From Prevotella sp. (GTDB lineage Bacteria; Bacteroidota; Bacteroidia; Bacteroidales; Bacteroidaceae): a DNA stretch of 41,239 bases. Positions 16,672-25,454 of the stretch are shown here, in pieces. Position numbers and translations under genes: made by a program. The stretch spans positions 1 through 41,239 of the forward strand of contig JALEVZ010000031.1 of NCBI GenBank assembly GCA_022788105.1, in the 5' to 3' direction. Below the pieces are notes generated by a model. The model searched no databases, had not been told where the DNA came from, and was given only the letters and a program-made list of their open reading frames with translations. Each line of letters begins with the position of its first letter. The first letter of the stretch is position 1.

Positions 16672-18216
16672 TTACTTGCAAGACTCTACGCCAGCCTCGG
16701 GCTGATGCTGCGGACGGAGCAGGTCGTTGACGGTCTTCACGGGGTTGAAGGTCTCGATGGGCACTTCTACAAACACCGTGTTCCAGTCGCTCATGGCGCC
16801 ATTCCACAGACCGGGCAACTCAAGAGCCTTCAGCTCGCGGCCATTCTTGCTCTTTGAGCTGATAAATCCAGACTGTCTGTCAACGAAATCGGGCAGATTG
16901 AACTTCTCACCCTTGTAGTCGCGAGTGCCGCAAACGAGGTCAACGGGGTTGAAGTGTGTGCCGTTTTTGAACATGGCTACATACTCGCTGTTGTTCTTGT
17001 CTATCTGGCTCGACTCGAGAATCTGAAGCGACACGGTGCCGTCGGCATTGTAGCAAAGGAACGGACCGCCACCAGGCTCGCCCACGTTCTTCACCACTCC
17101 ACACACGCGCATCGGGCGGTTGAGTTTCTCTTTAAGATATATTACGAGGTCGGTGTCTTCCAGTTCCTTGATGTCTGACTTACGGCAGCAGAGGTCACGC
17201 TGCACAAATCTTATCATCTCCTCAAGGGTCTCGTGGCTGTATTCGCCCGACTCAAGGGTGCGCAGATAGTCAAACGCCTGCTTCTGCAGGGTGACAAGTA
17301 TGCCGGCAATCAGCTTCTTGCCCTCTACGGTAGCGTCTTTCAGGTGGTCGGGCACCACGTTGTCGATGTTCTTTATGAACACCACGTCGGCGCTGATGTC
17401 ATTGAGATTTTCGATGAGCGCGCCATGACCGCCGGGACGGAAGAGCAGCTTGCCGTCGTCGGTGCGGAACGGTGTGTTGTCGGGATTGGCTGCAATGGTG
17501 TCAGTGCTGGGTTTCTGTTCAGAGAAGTCAACGTCATATTTCACACCAAACTTCTTCTCATAGAGCGGCAACTTGTCCTCCACGGTCTTCTCAAAGAAGG
17601 CGAGGTGCTCGTGCGACACGGTAAAGTGTACGTGCGACTTGCCTTCCGACTGAGCGTAAAGGGCTGCTTCGACGAGGTGCTCTTCAACGGGTGTGCGCAT
17701 GCCCTCTTCGTATTCGTGGAAGAGAAGCAGACCTTTGGGAAGCTGACCGTAGTTCAGTCCCTTAGGAAGCAGCAGGTTTGCCACCACGTCTTTGTAGCGG
17801 CCAGCCTCTATAAGCTTGCACACGCTCATGCCCTCGTTCTCTTTGCACTTTGCACAGAGGGCCTTACGGAACGCAAACTTATTTATATCGCCAAAGAATT
17901 TCTTTTCAAATTCGGTCTGGGGAGCGTCATAAGGCGCGTCGAGGAAGGCGAACAAATCTTTGAACATGCGGCTGGCAGCACCACTGGCGGGTACAAACTT
18001 CACCACCTGATGGCCCTCGCCGAGGTAGGCGTTCCATGCTTCGGCATAACGCTTCTGCTCCTCCTGCGTGGGGCTCATGATGCCTTTCTCCACACTTGCC
18101 GCCGCCTCTATGCGAATGAACGGGAAGCCGTTCTTTATCTCTTCAAGTTGGTGGCTGACTTGTTCTGCTGTCATCCCGCGCTGGGAAATCTGTGTTAAAT
18201 CTTGTTCTGTTAGCAT
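16672..18216 (-). CDS. DUF4301 family protein, nucleotidyltransferase-like
   Basis: Protein of 514 residues matching DUF4301, a Bacteroidota family without established function. VVKFVPASGAASRMFKDLF (about 72-89) resembles the nucleotide-binding loop of sugar-1-phosphate nucleotidyltransferases. LLFRPGGHGALIENLND (257-273) with FIKNIDNVVPDH (280-291) resembles the GGHG and N-x-DN motifs of UDP-sugar pyrophosphorylases. From this I infer a pyrophosphorylase-like fold, though the substrate is unknown. There is no signal peptide, so it is probably cytosolic. The stop codon faces the amidase-like gene across a shared terminator; a leader of about 150 nt is suggested by -7 boxes near 18365. Confidence 0.85.
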   Translation of the reverse strand: MLTEQDLTQISQRGMTAEQVSHQLEEIKNGFPFIRIEAAASVEKGIMSPTQEEQKRYAEAWNAYLGEGHQVVKFVPASGAASRMFKDLFAFLDAPYDAPQTEFEKKFFGDINKFAFRKALCAKCKENEGMSVCKLIEAGRYKDVVANLLLPKGLNYGQLPKGLLLFHEYEEGMRTPVEEHLVEAALYAQSEGKSHVHFTVSHEHLAFFEKTVEDKLPLYEKKFGVKYDVDFSEQKPSTDTIAANPDNTPFRTDDGKLLFRPGGHGALIENLNDISADVVFIKNIDNVVPDHLKDATVEGKKLIAGILVTLQKQAFDYLRTLESGEYSHETLEEMIRFVQRDLCCRKSDIKELEDTDLVIYLKEKLNRPMRVCGVVKNVGEPGGGPFLCYNADGTVSLQILESSQIDKNNSEYVAMFKNGTHFNPVDLVCGTRDYKGEKFNLPDFVDRQSGFISSKSKNGRELKALELPGLWNGAMSDWNTVFVEVPIETFNPVKTVNDLLRPQHQPEAGVESCK

Positions 18217-18364
18217 TTCTTTGTCTTTTTATTTTATTATCAGGTATTTAAAATTGTGCAAAAGGAAAATAAACACAGCACATTTGCCGCCCGTCTGAAG
18301 CGTTTGCTGAGTTCTGGGGTGAGTCTTATTGTGTGCTTGTCTGTATTGTCTGCTTCTTATATAG

Positions 18365-18380
18365 CAAAGATACAAAGTTA
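18365..18380 (-). promoter_or_regulatory. Two adjacent -7 boxes for the DUF4301 gene
   Basis: TATCTTTG (18372-18365) and TAACTTTG (18380-18373) on the minus strand both fit TAnnTTTG back to back. No clear -33 box is present, so which one is used cannot be told. Confidence 0.5.
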
Positions 18381-18461
18381 TTCTGACACACTGCTTGATT
18401 TAAGATTTTTTAGCAGCGCCTTTGTGACGAACGACTATTGTGTACGGCAACACCCACCTAT

Positions 18462-19673
18462 TTATATCTTATACTTGTTCTTGCGACGTGCCTTTTGCGG
18501 TTCATAGTCGCCGATAGAGGGTGCTGAGACGCCAGGATTGTCGCCCGACATGCGCATCTGCGCTCCACCGCCAGCCACACGACGGTACTTGTCCCATCGG
18601 GCACGGATGCGTGCCACGTAGTCGACAGTCTCGGCTCCGCGCATATAGCCGTGCTTGACAGCAGGGTCTGAATAGTAGGTAGGAAGCGAAAGTTTCAACA
18701 CAAACTCTTCAACATCGGCCCATCGGTATGGGTTGCGGCCGTGTTTGCGCGCCAAAGCCATGGCGTCGCGTATGTGAAAGTGTCCGCCGTTGTAGCTCGC
18801 CAGCACGAAGTTTATGCGCTCGCTGTAGCTGCGCACATCGCCAAACAGCCCGTTCAGGCGCACAAGATATTTCGCTGCCGCCGCAATGTTGGCCTCGGGG
18901 GTGTACATATCTTCCTCTCTCAGGCCGAGAGTAGCGGCTGTCGACGGCATAATCTGCATTAGACCGCGCGCCCCAGCCCATGAGTAGGCACGCGGATCGA
19001 ACGTTGACTCCTGGTAGCACTGTGCCGCCATGAGTCGCCAGTCCCACCAGACAGAGGGTGCATAGGCTTTGAACAAATGGTCGTAGGGCGATATTGTGCC
19101 GCGCGACGCGTCGAGCATAGGGGCATAGACGTGGCGGTGTACGCTGCCGACAGAGTAGGCAAGGCGCTCCTCGCGCTTGACCTGTGCAAGCAGTGAGGGG
19201 TTGTACCACCTGTTGAGTGTGTCGGCAAGTTGGCGGTTGTCTGTGCTGACAGCCCATGAAGTGGTGGCGGTAGTGGCGCCACACGACAAAACACCCTTGC
19301 TGCGGCGCGGTATCTGACACGCCACAATGTCGCCATCGCCACTTTGCAAGCGCTTCACCATGTCGGCAGTGTCGCGACATACTTCCACGCGAAGGCTCAC
19401 TCCAAGCTGTTGCGCAAACTTCTCGCACAGCAGATATTGTGTTCCCATGCTACGCCCGCGGTATTCAAAATAGTTGTCTGGACCACTGATGGTGAGCATA
19501 ATGAGCTCGCCTCCCGACACTATCTCGTCGAGTGATAAGGCGCCACCGACGGCGGTGCTGTCATCGTCGACGCCAATCTCTGTTCCCCATGGTGTTGTAA
19601 CGCTCTGCTGTCGCTGTCGACACGCCGTCACAGCCAATGCTGCGCACAATATGTATAAATATTTCTTTTGCAT
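18462..19673 (-). CDS. MltF-like lytic murein transglycosylase lipoprotein
   Basis: Lipoprotein of 403 residues with the two-domain layout of membrane-bound lytic transglycosylase F. The signal MQKKYLYILCAALAVTAC has its lipidation Cys at 18. An extracellular solute-binding (SBP_bac_3) domain covers roughly 55-200. An SLT catalytic domain starts at WWDWRLMAAQCYQESTFDP with the catalytic Glu222, followed by ARGLMQIMPSTAATLG and LASYNGGHFHIRDA. It cleaves peptidoglycan to anhydro-muropeptides at the membrane. In E. coli MltF the SBP domain controls activity; the bound ligand here is unknown. The C-terminal tail is basic and disordered. The start at 19673 is preferred over the one 5 codons upstream because the lipoprotein signal begins there. 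Confidence 0.88.
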   Translation of the reverse strand: MQKKYLYILCAALAVTACRQRQQSVTTPWGTEIGVDDDSTAVGGALSLDEIVSGGELIMLTISGPDNYFEYRGRSMGTQYLLCEKFAQQLGVSLRVEVCRDTADMVKRLQSGDGDIVACQIPRRSKGVLSCGATTATTSWAVSTDNRQLADTLNRWYNPSLLAQVKREERLAYSVGSVHRHVYAPMLDASRGTISPYDHLFKAYAPSVWWDWRLMAAQCYQESTFDPRAYSWAGARGLMQIMPSTAATLGLREEDMYTPEANIAAAAKYLVRLNGLFGDVRSYSERINFVLASYNGGHFHIRDAMALARKHGRNPYRWADVEEFVLKLSLPTYYSDPAVKHGYMRGAETVDYVARIRARWDKYRRVAGGGAQMRMSGDNPGVSAPSIGDYEPQKARRKNKYKI

Positions 19674-19685
19674 ACGAATACACCA

Positions 19686-19693
19686 CAAAATTA
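19686..19693 (-). promoter_or_regulatory. -7 box for the MltF-like gene
   Basis: TAATTTTG on the minus strand, 13 nt upstream of the ATG. It implies a very short leader. Confidence 0.5.
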
Positions 19694-19702
19694 CGACATT
19701 AT

Positions 19703-19734
19703 TTTGGAAATTACAGCAAAAATCATTACTTTTG
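19703..19734 (+). promoter_or_regulatory. Promoter of the his genes
   Basis: TTTG (19703-19706) and TACTTTTG (19727-19734) are 20 nt apart, matching the Bacteroidota consensus. The leader would be about 22 nt, too short for a classical his attenuator. Confidence 0.82.
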
Positions 19735-19762
19735 CTACGAATTTACTCAAAATTAAGAAAAT

Positions 19763-20614
19763 ATGTTACGTATAGCAGTACAATCAAAAGGCCGATTGTT
19801 TGAAGACACGATGAATCTTCTCGCCGAAGCCGATATAAAAGTCAGCACCAGCAAACGCACCTTGTTGGTACAGTCAAGCAACTTCCCAATAGAGGTGCTC
19901 TACCTCCGCGACGACGACATTCCACAGAGTGTGGCAGGCGGAGTGGCAGACATCGGCATCGTGGGAGAGAACGAATTTCTGGAGCGCGGGGAGGATGCAG
20001 AGATTGTTTCGCGTCTCGGCTTCAGCAAGTGTCGCCTGTCTCTCGCCATACCTAAGGAGGTGAACTACAACGGACTGACATGGTTTAACGGCAAACGGAT
20101 TGCGACCTCCTACCCCAACATATTGGGGAGGTTCCTCCGCGACAACAACATCGACGCACATGTCCACGTCATAACGGGAAGCGTTGAGATAAGTCCGGGC
20201 ATCGGACTCGCCGACGGCATATTCGACATCGTAAGCTCTGGCAGCACGCTTGTGAGCAACAATCTGCGCGAAGTGGAGGTTGTGATGAAGAGCGAGGCGC
20301 TGCTCATCGGCAACAAAGACATGGATGCGGAGAAGCGCGCCGTGCTCGACGAGATGCTGTTCCGCTTCGAGGCCGTACGCTCTGCTACGGACAAGAAATA
20401 TGTTATGATGAATGTGCCGAAGAGTCAGATAGACAACATCATCGAAGTGCTGCCTGGCATCAAGAGCCCGACGGTCATACCACTGGCTGACGAAGGTTGG
20501 TGCTCTGTACACACCGTGCTTGATGAGAAGCGCTTTTGGGAGATTATAGGCAAACTGAAGGAGCTGGGCGCACAGGGAATACTTGTCACCCCGATTGAGA
20601 AGATGATTCTCTAA
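19763..20614 (+). CDS. hisG: ATP phosphoribosyltransferase, long form
   Basis: HisG catalyses the first step of histidine synthesis, joining ATP and PRPP. With 283 residues it is the long form. The N-terminus MLRIAVQSKGRLFEDTMNLL and the PRPP-loop region GLADGIFDIVSSGSTLVSN are typical. The C-terminal ACT-like regulatory domain (from about 210: KYVMMNVPKSQIDNIIEVLPG, then GWCSVHTVLDEKRFWEIIGKL) binds histidine for feedback inhibition, so no HisZ partner is needed. It is the first gene of hisG-hisD-hisC, with its own promoter 29-60 nt upstream. Confidence 0.97.
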   Translation: MLRIAVQSKGRLFEDTMNLLAEADIKVSTSKRTLLVQSSNFPIEVLYLRDDDIPQSVAGGVADIGIVGENEFLERGEDAEIVSRLGFSKCRLSLAIPKEVNYNGLTWFNGKRIATSYPNILGRFLRDNNIDAHVHVITGSVEISPGIGLADGIFDIVSSGSTLVSNNLREVEVVMKSEALLIGNKDMDAEKRAVLDEMLFRFEAVRSATDKKYVMMNVPKSQIDNIIEVLPGIKSPTVIPLADEGWCSVHTVLDEKRFWEIIGKLKELGAQGILVTPIEKMIL

Positions 20615-20684
20615 CACAGAGCGTGACACCCCTTGCGAGCTGGAATGTGCCTATGACAACACGACTATAAATAAGAATGGAAGT

Positions 20685-21980
20685 ATGAACATAATAAAAT
20701 ATCCTGCACCCTCAGACTGGGCAAGCATCGTGGCGCGCCCACATATCGACATGACACACCTCAACGACACCGTCAGCAAGGTGATAGACGAGATAAGACA
20801 GGGCGGCGATGCTGCCGTGAAGAAATATGAGAAAGAGTTTGACCACGTCGAGCTCGACAGTCTGCTTGTGAGCAAAGACGAAATGCGTGCAGCACAAAAG
20901 CACATACCAGCAGATCTGTGGGACGCCATGCAACTGGCACATGAAAACATCAGAAAGTTTCATGCGGCACAGCAATTCAACGAGATAAAGGTGGAGACAG
21001 CACCCGGTGTGGTGTGCTGGCAGAAGGCTATTCCCATCGAACGGGTTGGCCTCTACATACCTGGAGGCACGGCTCCGCTGTTTTCCACAGTGCTGATGCT
21101 CGCCACTCCAGCCAAGATTGCGGGCTGTAAACATATTATTATGTGTACGCCTCCAGACAAAACAGGACACGTCAACCCTGCCATCCTAGCTGCTGCAAGC
21201 ATTGCAGGGATTGACCATGTGTACAAAGCTGGTGGCGTGCAGGCAATAGCGGCAATGGCATACGGCACTGAATCGGTGCCCAAAGTCAGCAAGATATTCG
21301 GTCCCGGCAACCAATATGTCATGGCAGCAAAGCAGAGGGTGAGCCTCGACAGCGTGGCTATCGACATGCCGGCAGGACCGTCTGAAGTGTGCGTCATTGC
21401 CGACGCACAAAGCAATCCGCGCTATGTCGCCGCCGACCTGCTGTCGCAAGCCGAGCACGGGATAGACTCACAGGTTCTGCTTATCTCCACATCGGAGCAG
21501 ACCATAGACGCTGTTGAGCAGGAAATAGGGCGTCAGTTGGATGTCCTGCCACGCAAAGACATTGCTGCCAAAGCTCTTGAGAACAGCAAGATAGTACTTG
21601 TCCACAACGGCGACGAGGCGATGGCACTGAGCAACGCCTACGCCCCGGAACACCTTATAATAGCTACTGCCGACTATGCGGAACTCGCAGAGAAGGTCGT
21701 CAACGCCGGAAGCGTGTTCCTCGGCAACTATGCCTGCGAAAGTGCAGGCGACTATGCCAGCGGCACCAACCACACCTTGCCGACGCACGGCTATGCCGAC
21801 GCTTATAGCGGAGTGAACCTTGACAGCTTCATGCGAAAGGTCACATTCCAGCATCTCGACCGCGAGGGTGTGCGCTCCATAGGTCGTGCCGTCGAGACTA
21901 TGGCTGAAAACGAACAGCTTCTTGCCCATAAGAACGCGATGACACTACGTCTGAGCGACATCGAGAAATCAAACACTTGA
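20685..21980 (+). CDS. hisD: Histidinol dehydrogenase
   Basis: HisD, 431 residues, carries out the two last NAD-dependent oxidations from histidinol to histidine and needs zinc. Motifs seen: VGLYIPGGTAPLFSTVLMLA, IFGPGNQYVMAAKQ, DMPAGPSEVCVIAD, LLSQAEHGIDSQ and NAYAPEHLII with the catalytic Glu-His pair. The length is normal. It starts 70 bp after hisG and ends 16 bp before hisC. Confidence 0.97.
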   Translation: MNIIKYPAPSDWASIVARPHIDMTHLNDTVSKVIDEIRQGGDAAVKKYEKEFDHVELDSLLVSKDEMRAAQKHIPADLWDAMQLAHENIRKFHAAQQFNEIKVETAPGVVCWQKAIPIERVGLYIPGGTAPLFSTVLMLATPAKIAGCKHIIMCTPPDKTGHVNPAILAAASIAGIDHVYKAGGVQAIAAMAYGTESVPKVSKIFGPGNQYVMAAKQRVSLDSVAIDMPAGPSEVCVIADAQSNPRYVAADLLSQAEHGIDSQVLLISTSEQTIDAVEQEIGRQLDVLPRKDIAAKALENSKIVLVHNGDEAMALSNAYAPEHLIIATADYAELAEKVVNAGSVFLGNYACESAGDYASGTNHTLPTHGYADAYSGVNLDSFMRKVTFQHLDREGVRSIGRAVETMAENEQLLAHKNAMTLRLSDIEKSNT

Positions 21981-21996
21981 AACTAAAAATACTATA

Positions 21997-23040
21997 ATGA
22001 GAACACTTGAAGATTTGTTGCGCCCGAACATTAGGGCACTACAGCCATACAGTTGTGCACGAAACGAATACAGCGGACACGAAGCCCGCGTGTTCCTTGA
22101 TGCCAACGAAAACCCATACAACGCCCCACTCAACCGCTACCCAGACCCCGAACAGCGTGAATTGAAGAAGGTGGTGGCACGCATAAAGGGCGTGAAGCCA
22201 GAACAAATATGCCTCGGCAACGGCAGCGACGAGACCATAGACCTCGCCTATCGCTGCTTCTGCCGCCCAGGCATCGACAACGTTGTGGCTATAGAACCAA
22301 CATATGGCATGTACAAGGTGTGTGCCGACATCAACGACATAGAGTATCGTCCTGTCACGCTTAACAGCGATTTTGACATAGAGGCAGACCGCATCTTGGG
22401 GGCATGCGACGCCAACACCAAGTTAATATGGATTTGCACGCCCAACAATCCTACTGGCAACGATCTTGACTACGACCAGATAACGAAGATATTGAACAAC
22501 TTCGACGGCATCGTCATGGTCGATGAAGCTTATTCCGACTTCACACACCGCAGGGCATTCAGGTACGAACTCGACGAGCATCCTAACATGATAGTGCTCA
22601 ACACCATGAGCAAGGCATGGGGACTTGCTGGAATCCGTCTCGGCATGGCGTTCGCACGCAAGGAGATTATAGACGTGTTTAACAAGGTGAAATATCCCTA
22701 CAACGTCAACTTCCTTACACAAAACGCAGCACGCGACGCCTTCAAGTGCGCCATAGAAGTAAGCAAATGGGTCAGCACCATCATACTGGAACGCAACCGT
22801 ATGACCGAGGCGTTCAAGATGTTGCCTATGTGTAAGCGTGTGTTTAAGTCTGATGCCAACTTCTTCCTCGCAGAGATGGTCGACGCAGACCGCATCTACC
22901 AATACCTCGTGGAGTGCGGCATAATTGTGCGCAACCGCTCACGCGTCACACTATGCCACAACTGTCTGCGCATAACCATTGGCACCAAGACCGAGAACAA
23001 CGAATTATTGTCCGCCTTACGCACACTGAGTATAAGGTAA
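21997..23040 (+). CDS. hisC: Histidinol-phosphate aminotransferase
   Basis: HisC, 347 residues, a PLP-dependent fold-type I aminotransferase that makes histidinol phosphate from imidazole-acetol phosphate. Motifs: VFLDANENPYNAPLNRYPDP at the N-terminus, LGNGSDETIDL, WICTPNNPTGNDLD, MVDEAYSDF and the PLP lysine in NTMSKAWGLAGIRLG, ending with the substrate Arg region RITIGTKTENN. It is followed after 11 bp by tex, not by hisB as in many Bacteroidota. Confidence 0.97.
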   Translation: MRTLEDLLRPNIRALQPYSCARNEYSGHEARVFLDANENPYNAPLNRYPDPEQRELKKVVARIKGVKPEQICLGNGSDETIDLAYRCFCRPGIDNVVAIEPTYGMYKVCADINDIEYRPVTLNSDFDIEADRILGACDANTKLIWICTPNNPTGNDLDYDQITKILNNFDGIVMVDEAYSDFTHRRAFRYELDEHPNMIVLNTMSKAWGLAGIRLGMAFARKEIIDVFNKVKYPYNVNFLTQNAARDAFKCAIEVSKWVSTIILERNRMTEAFKMLPMCKRVFKSDANFFLAEMVDADRIYQYLVECGIIVRNRSRVTLCHNCLRITIGTKTENNELLSALRTLSIR

Positions 23041-23051
23041 GAAGAAATATT

Positions 23052-25244
23052 ATGACAACCACCATAAAGGAAAACACCACAACAAAGAGCACCCCGAAAG
23101 ACGTTACTGAGAAAGAGTTCTCCAACACAGAGACATTTGTTTCAATCATATCCGAGGCACTTGCCTTGCCCCGAAAAAGCGTGTCGAACACGATGGCGCT
23201 GCTTGCTGACGGCTGCACCGTGCCGTTCATTGCGCGCTATCGCAAGGAGATGACTGGCAGTCTCGATGAAGTCAGCATCTTGAAAATACAGGAATATAAC
23301 GACAAGCTGACTGAGACGGCAAAGCGTAAGAGCACCATACTGGCTGCCATAGCAAAGCAAGGAAAGCTGACAACGGAGTTAGAGAAGAGAATCAGCGACT
23401 GTTGGGACTTGAACACGCTTGAAGATTTGTACCTCCCATACAAGACGCAAAGACGCACAAAAGCACAGATTGCACGCGAGCATGGACTTGAACCGCTGGC
23501 GCGCAGCATCATGCTCAACTCCTGTCGCGACCCTTACGCCAGCGCCCAACGTTTCATTACGAAAGAGGTTACAAGCGTAGACGCCGCCATAAAAGGTGCG
23601 CAAGACATCATCACCGAGGAGATAGCAAACAACGAAGAGTCGCGCAAGATAACGCGAAACGAGTTTCGTCGCACCGCCACGATAAGCGCAAAGGTGGTCA
23701 AATCGAAAAAGGAGGACGACGATTGTCAGAAGTATTCTGACTACTTCGAGTTCTCCGAACAACTCAAGCGTAGCCCCTCCCATCGCATACTGGCAATTCT
23801 TCGTGGCGAGAAAGAAGGTTTTCTGAAAGTCAAACTGTCAACAAACGACGAGGCAGAAGAGCGCATCCGACGCCACTACACAAGGAGTTTTGGCGAGTGT
23901 GCAAAGCTCATGGGCGAATCGGCAGACAACGCTTACAAGCAGTACATATTCCCCGCCATAGAGCGCGAGTTCCTAAAGGCAGGTCGAGAAAAGGCTGAAG
24001 CAGAAGCCATAGAGGTGTTCAGCGACAATCTCCGCCAGCTGTTGCTCTCCGCACCACTTGGTCAAAAGGCAATCATGGGCATCGACCCCGGATTCCGTAC
24101 AGGCTGCAAGGTGGCGTGTATCGACGCAGAAGGCAAGTTCTTACACTACGAAACAATCTTCCCTTTCCAGCATGAGGAGAAGGCGATGCAGCAGGTTCTG
24201 CGGATGGCAACAGCCTACAGCGTGGAAGCAATAGCCATAGGCAACGGCACAGCAAGCCGCGAAACGGAAAAGTTTGTGCGCTCAATAGCCTTCCCCAAGG
24301 CGGTTTCCATCTTCGTTGTAAGCGAAGACGGAGCGTCAGTCTACTCCGCCTCCGAGATGGCAAGACGCGAATTTCCAGACCTTGACGTCACCGTGCGCGG
24401 CGCGATAAGCATCGCACGACGCCTGATGGACCCGCTGTCAGAACTCGTAAAGGTAGACCCCAAGAGCATAGGAGTAGGTCAATACCAGCACGATGTAGAC
24501 CAAACGCTGCTTAACAAGAGGCTGGAGCAGACCGTAGAGAGTTGTGTCAACATGGTAGGTGTAAACGTCAACACTGCAAGCGCGGAACTATTGCGCCATG
24601 TCAGCGGCATCGGTCCATCGTTGGCAGCCAACATTGTGAGCCACAGAAACGCGAATGGAGCCTTTAAATCAAGAGCCGAGCTGAAGCGTGTTAAAGGCTT
24701 GGGAGCCAACACCTTTACACAGTGTGCCGGTTTCCTGCGCATACCGCATGGCACAAACCCATTAGACAACACCGCCGTACACCCCGAACGCTACGCCATA
24801 GTCAAGCAGATGGCGGCAGACATAAACCACAACGTGCAAGACCTTATTGCCGACAAGAAGCTACAAGAGCAGATAGACATACGCAAATATGTCAACAACG
24901 ACCTCGGCATGCCTACCTTGCAAGACATCATGGAAGAGCTAAAGAAGCCTGGACGCGACCCCCGACAGCAAATCGAAGAGTTCAAATTTGACGAAAATGT
25001 GACGTCAATGGACGACCTCCGCACAGGCATGGTGCTTCCCGGCATAGTGACAAACATAACCAATTTCGGAGCCTTCGTCAATATCGGCGTACACCAAGAC
25101 GGACTCGTACACGTGTCGCAGATGAGCACACGATACATCGCTTCACCCCTCGACGCAGTGAAACTGCACCAGCAAGTCATGGTGAAGGTGACTGGAGTAG
25201 ACACCAAGCGCAAGCGCATCTCACTATCAATGATTCTCGATTAA
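23052..25244 (+). CDS. tex: Tex-family RNA-binding transcription accessory protein
   Basis: Tex (YhgF) protein of 730 residues, a nucleic-acid binding factor linked to transcription elongation and RNA decay. Domain order fits the family: N-terminal helical Tex domain (LADGCTVPFIARYRKEMTG), YqgF/RNase H-like domain beginning at IMGIDPGFRTGCKVACID, double helix-hairpin-helix region (LRHVSGIGPSLAANIVSHRN, LKRVKGLGANTFTQCAGFLR), and a C-terminal S1 domain (GMVLPGIVTNITNFGAFVNI). The start at 23052 is chosen because it follows hisC; an in-frame start inside hisC is possible but adds an unrelated 46 residues. The first 30 residues (Thr/Lys-rich) are not part of the family core. Its place at the end of the his genes suggests co-transcription. 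Confidence 0.94.
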   Translation: MTTTIKENTTTKSTPKDVTEKEFSNTETFVSIISEALALPRKSVSNTMALLADGCTVPFIARYRKEMTGSLDEVSILKIQEYNDKLTETAKRKSTILAAIAKQGKLTTELEKRISDCWDLNTLEDLYLPYKTQRRTKAQIAREHGLEPLARSIMLNSCRDPYASAQRFITKEVTSVDAAIKGAQDIITEEIANNEESRKITRNEFRRTATISAKVVKSKKEDDDCQKYSDYFEFSEQLKRSPSHRILAILRGEKEGFLKVKLSTNDEAEERIRRHYTRSFGECAKLMGESADNAYKQYIFPAIEREFLKAGREKAEAEAIEVFSDNLRQLLLSAPLGQKAIMGIDPGFRTGCKVACIDAEGKFLHYETIFPFQHEEKAMQQVLRMATAYSVEAIAIGNGTASRETEKFVRSIAFPKAVSIFVVSEDGASVYSASEMARREFPDLDVTVRGAISIARRLMDPLSELVKVDPKSIGVGQYQHDVDQTLLNKRLEQTVESCVNMVGVNVNTASAELLRHVSGIGPSLAANIVSHRNANGAFKSRAELKRVKGLGANTFTQCAGFLRIPHGTNPLDNTAVHPERYAIVKQMAADINHNVQDLIADKKLQEQIDIRKYVNNDLGMPTLQDIMEELKKPGRDPRQQIEEFKFDENVTSMDDLRTGMVLPGIVTNITNFGAFVNIGVHQDGLVHVSQMSTRYIASPLDAVKLHQQVMVKVTGVDTKRKRISLSMILD

Positions 25245-25259
25245 TCGGTAAACTATGCA

Positions 25260-25289
25260 CGAGACAAGCCGAAATATTTGGCTGTCTCG
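25260..25289 (+). terminator. Hairpin after tex
   Basis: CGAGAC-A-AGCC (25260-25270) pairs with GGCTGTCTCG (25280-25289) with one bulged A, followed by a weak T-tract. Its right arm and loop carry the TTTG box of the pyk promoter. Confidence 0.6.
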
Positions 25290-25308
25290 CATAATTTATC
25301 TAACTTTG
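25277..25308 (+). promoter_or_regulatory. Promoter of pyk
   Basis: TTTG (25277-25280) and TAACTTTG (25301-25308) are separated by 20 nt. The predicted leader is about 138 nt long. Confidence 0.82.
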
Positions 25309-25344
25309 CAAGAGGAAATACAACAGAGAAACACGCTAAAGACC

Positions 25345-25378
25345 GTGTGTGGGCATGACATTCATCATACCCACACAT
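25345..25378 (+). other. Hairpin in the pyk leader
   Basis: TGTGTGGG (25346-25353) pairs with CCCACACA (25370-25377), and ATGA/TCAT extends the stem inward past one mismatch. It lies in the untranslated leader of pyk. There is no T-run, so a stability or control element is more likely than a terminator. Confidence 0.5.
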
Positions 25379-25410
25379 AATGGTGCTATGCAAATAGGTA
25401 TTTAGTAAAG

Positions 25411-25454
25411 GAAACATCATCAAGACAATAAGGTAACATCATCAAGACAACAAT
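25411..25454 (+). repeat. Two 22-nt direct repeat units ending at the pyk start codon
   Basis: AACATCATCAAGACAA occurs at 25413 and again at 25435, exactly 22 nt apart. The second unit runs into the ATG at 25453, so the duplication lies in the ribosome-binding region of pyk. Confidence 0.8.

Noticed and set aside
17233..18198. Open frame of 321 codons antisense to the DUF4301 gene
   Set aside because: The DUF4301 frame is a recognised family and has a promoter; the antisense frame matches nothing and has none.
19735..19762. Histidine attenuator or leader peptide before hisG
   Set aside because: The predicted leader is about 22 nt, with no His-rich small frame and no alternative hairpins.
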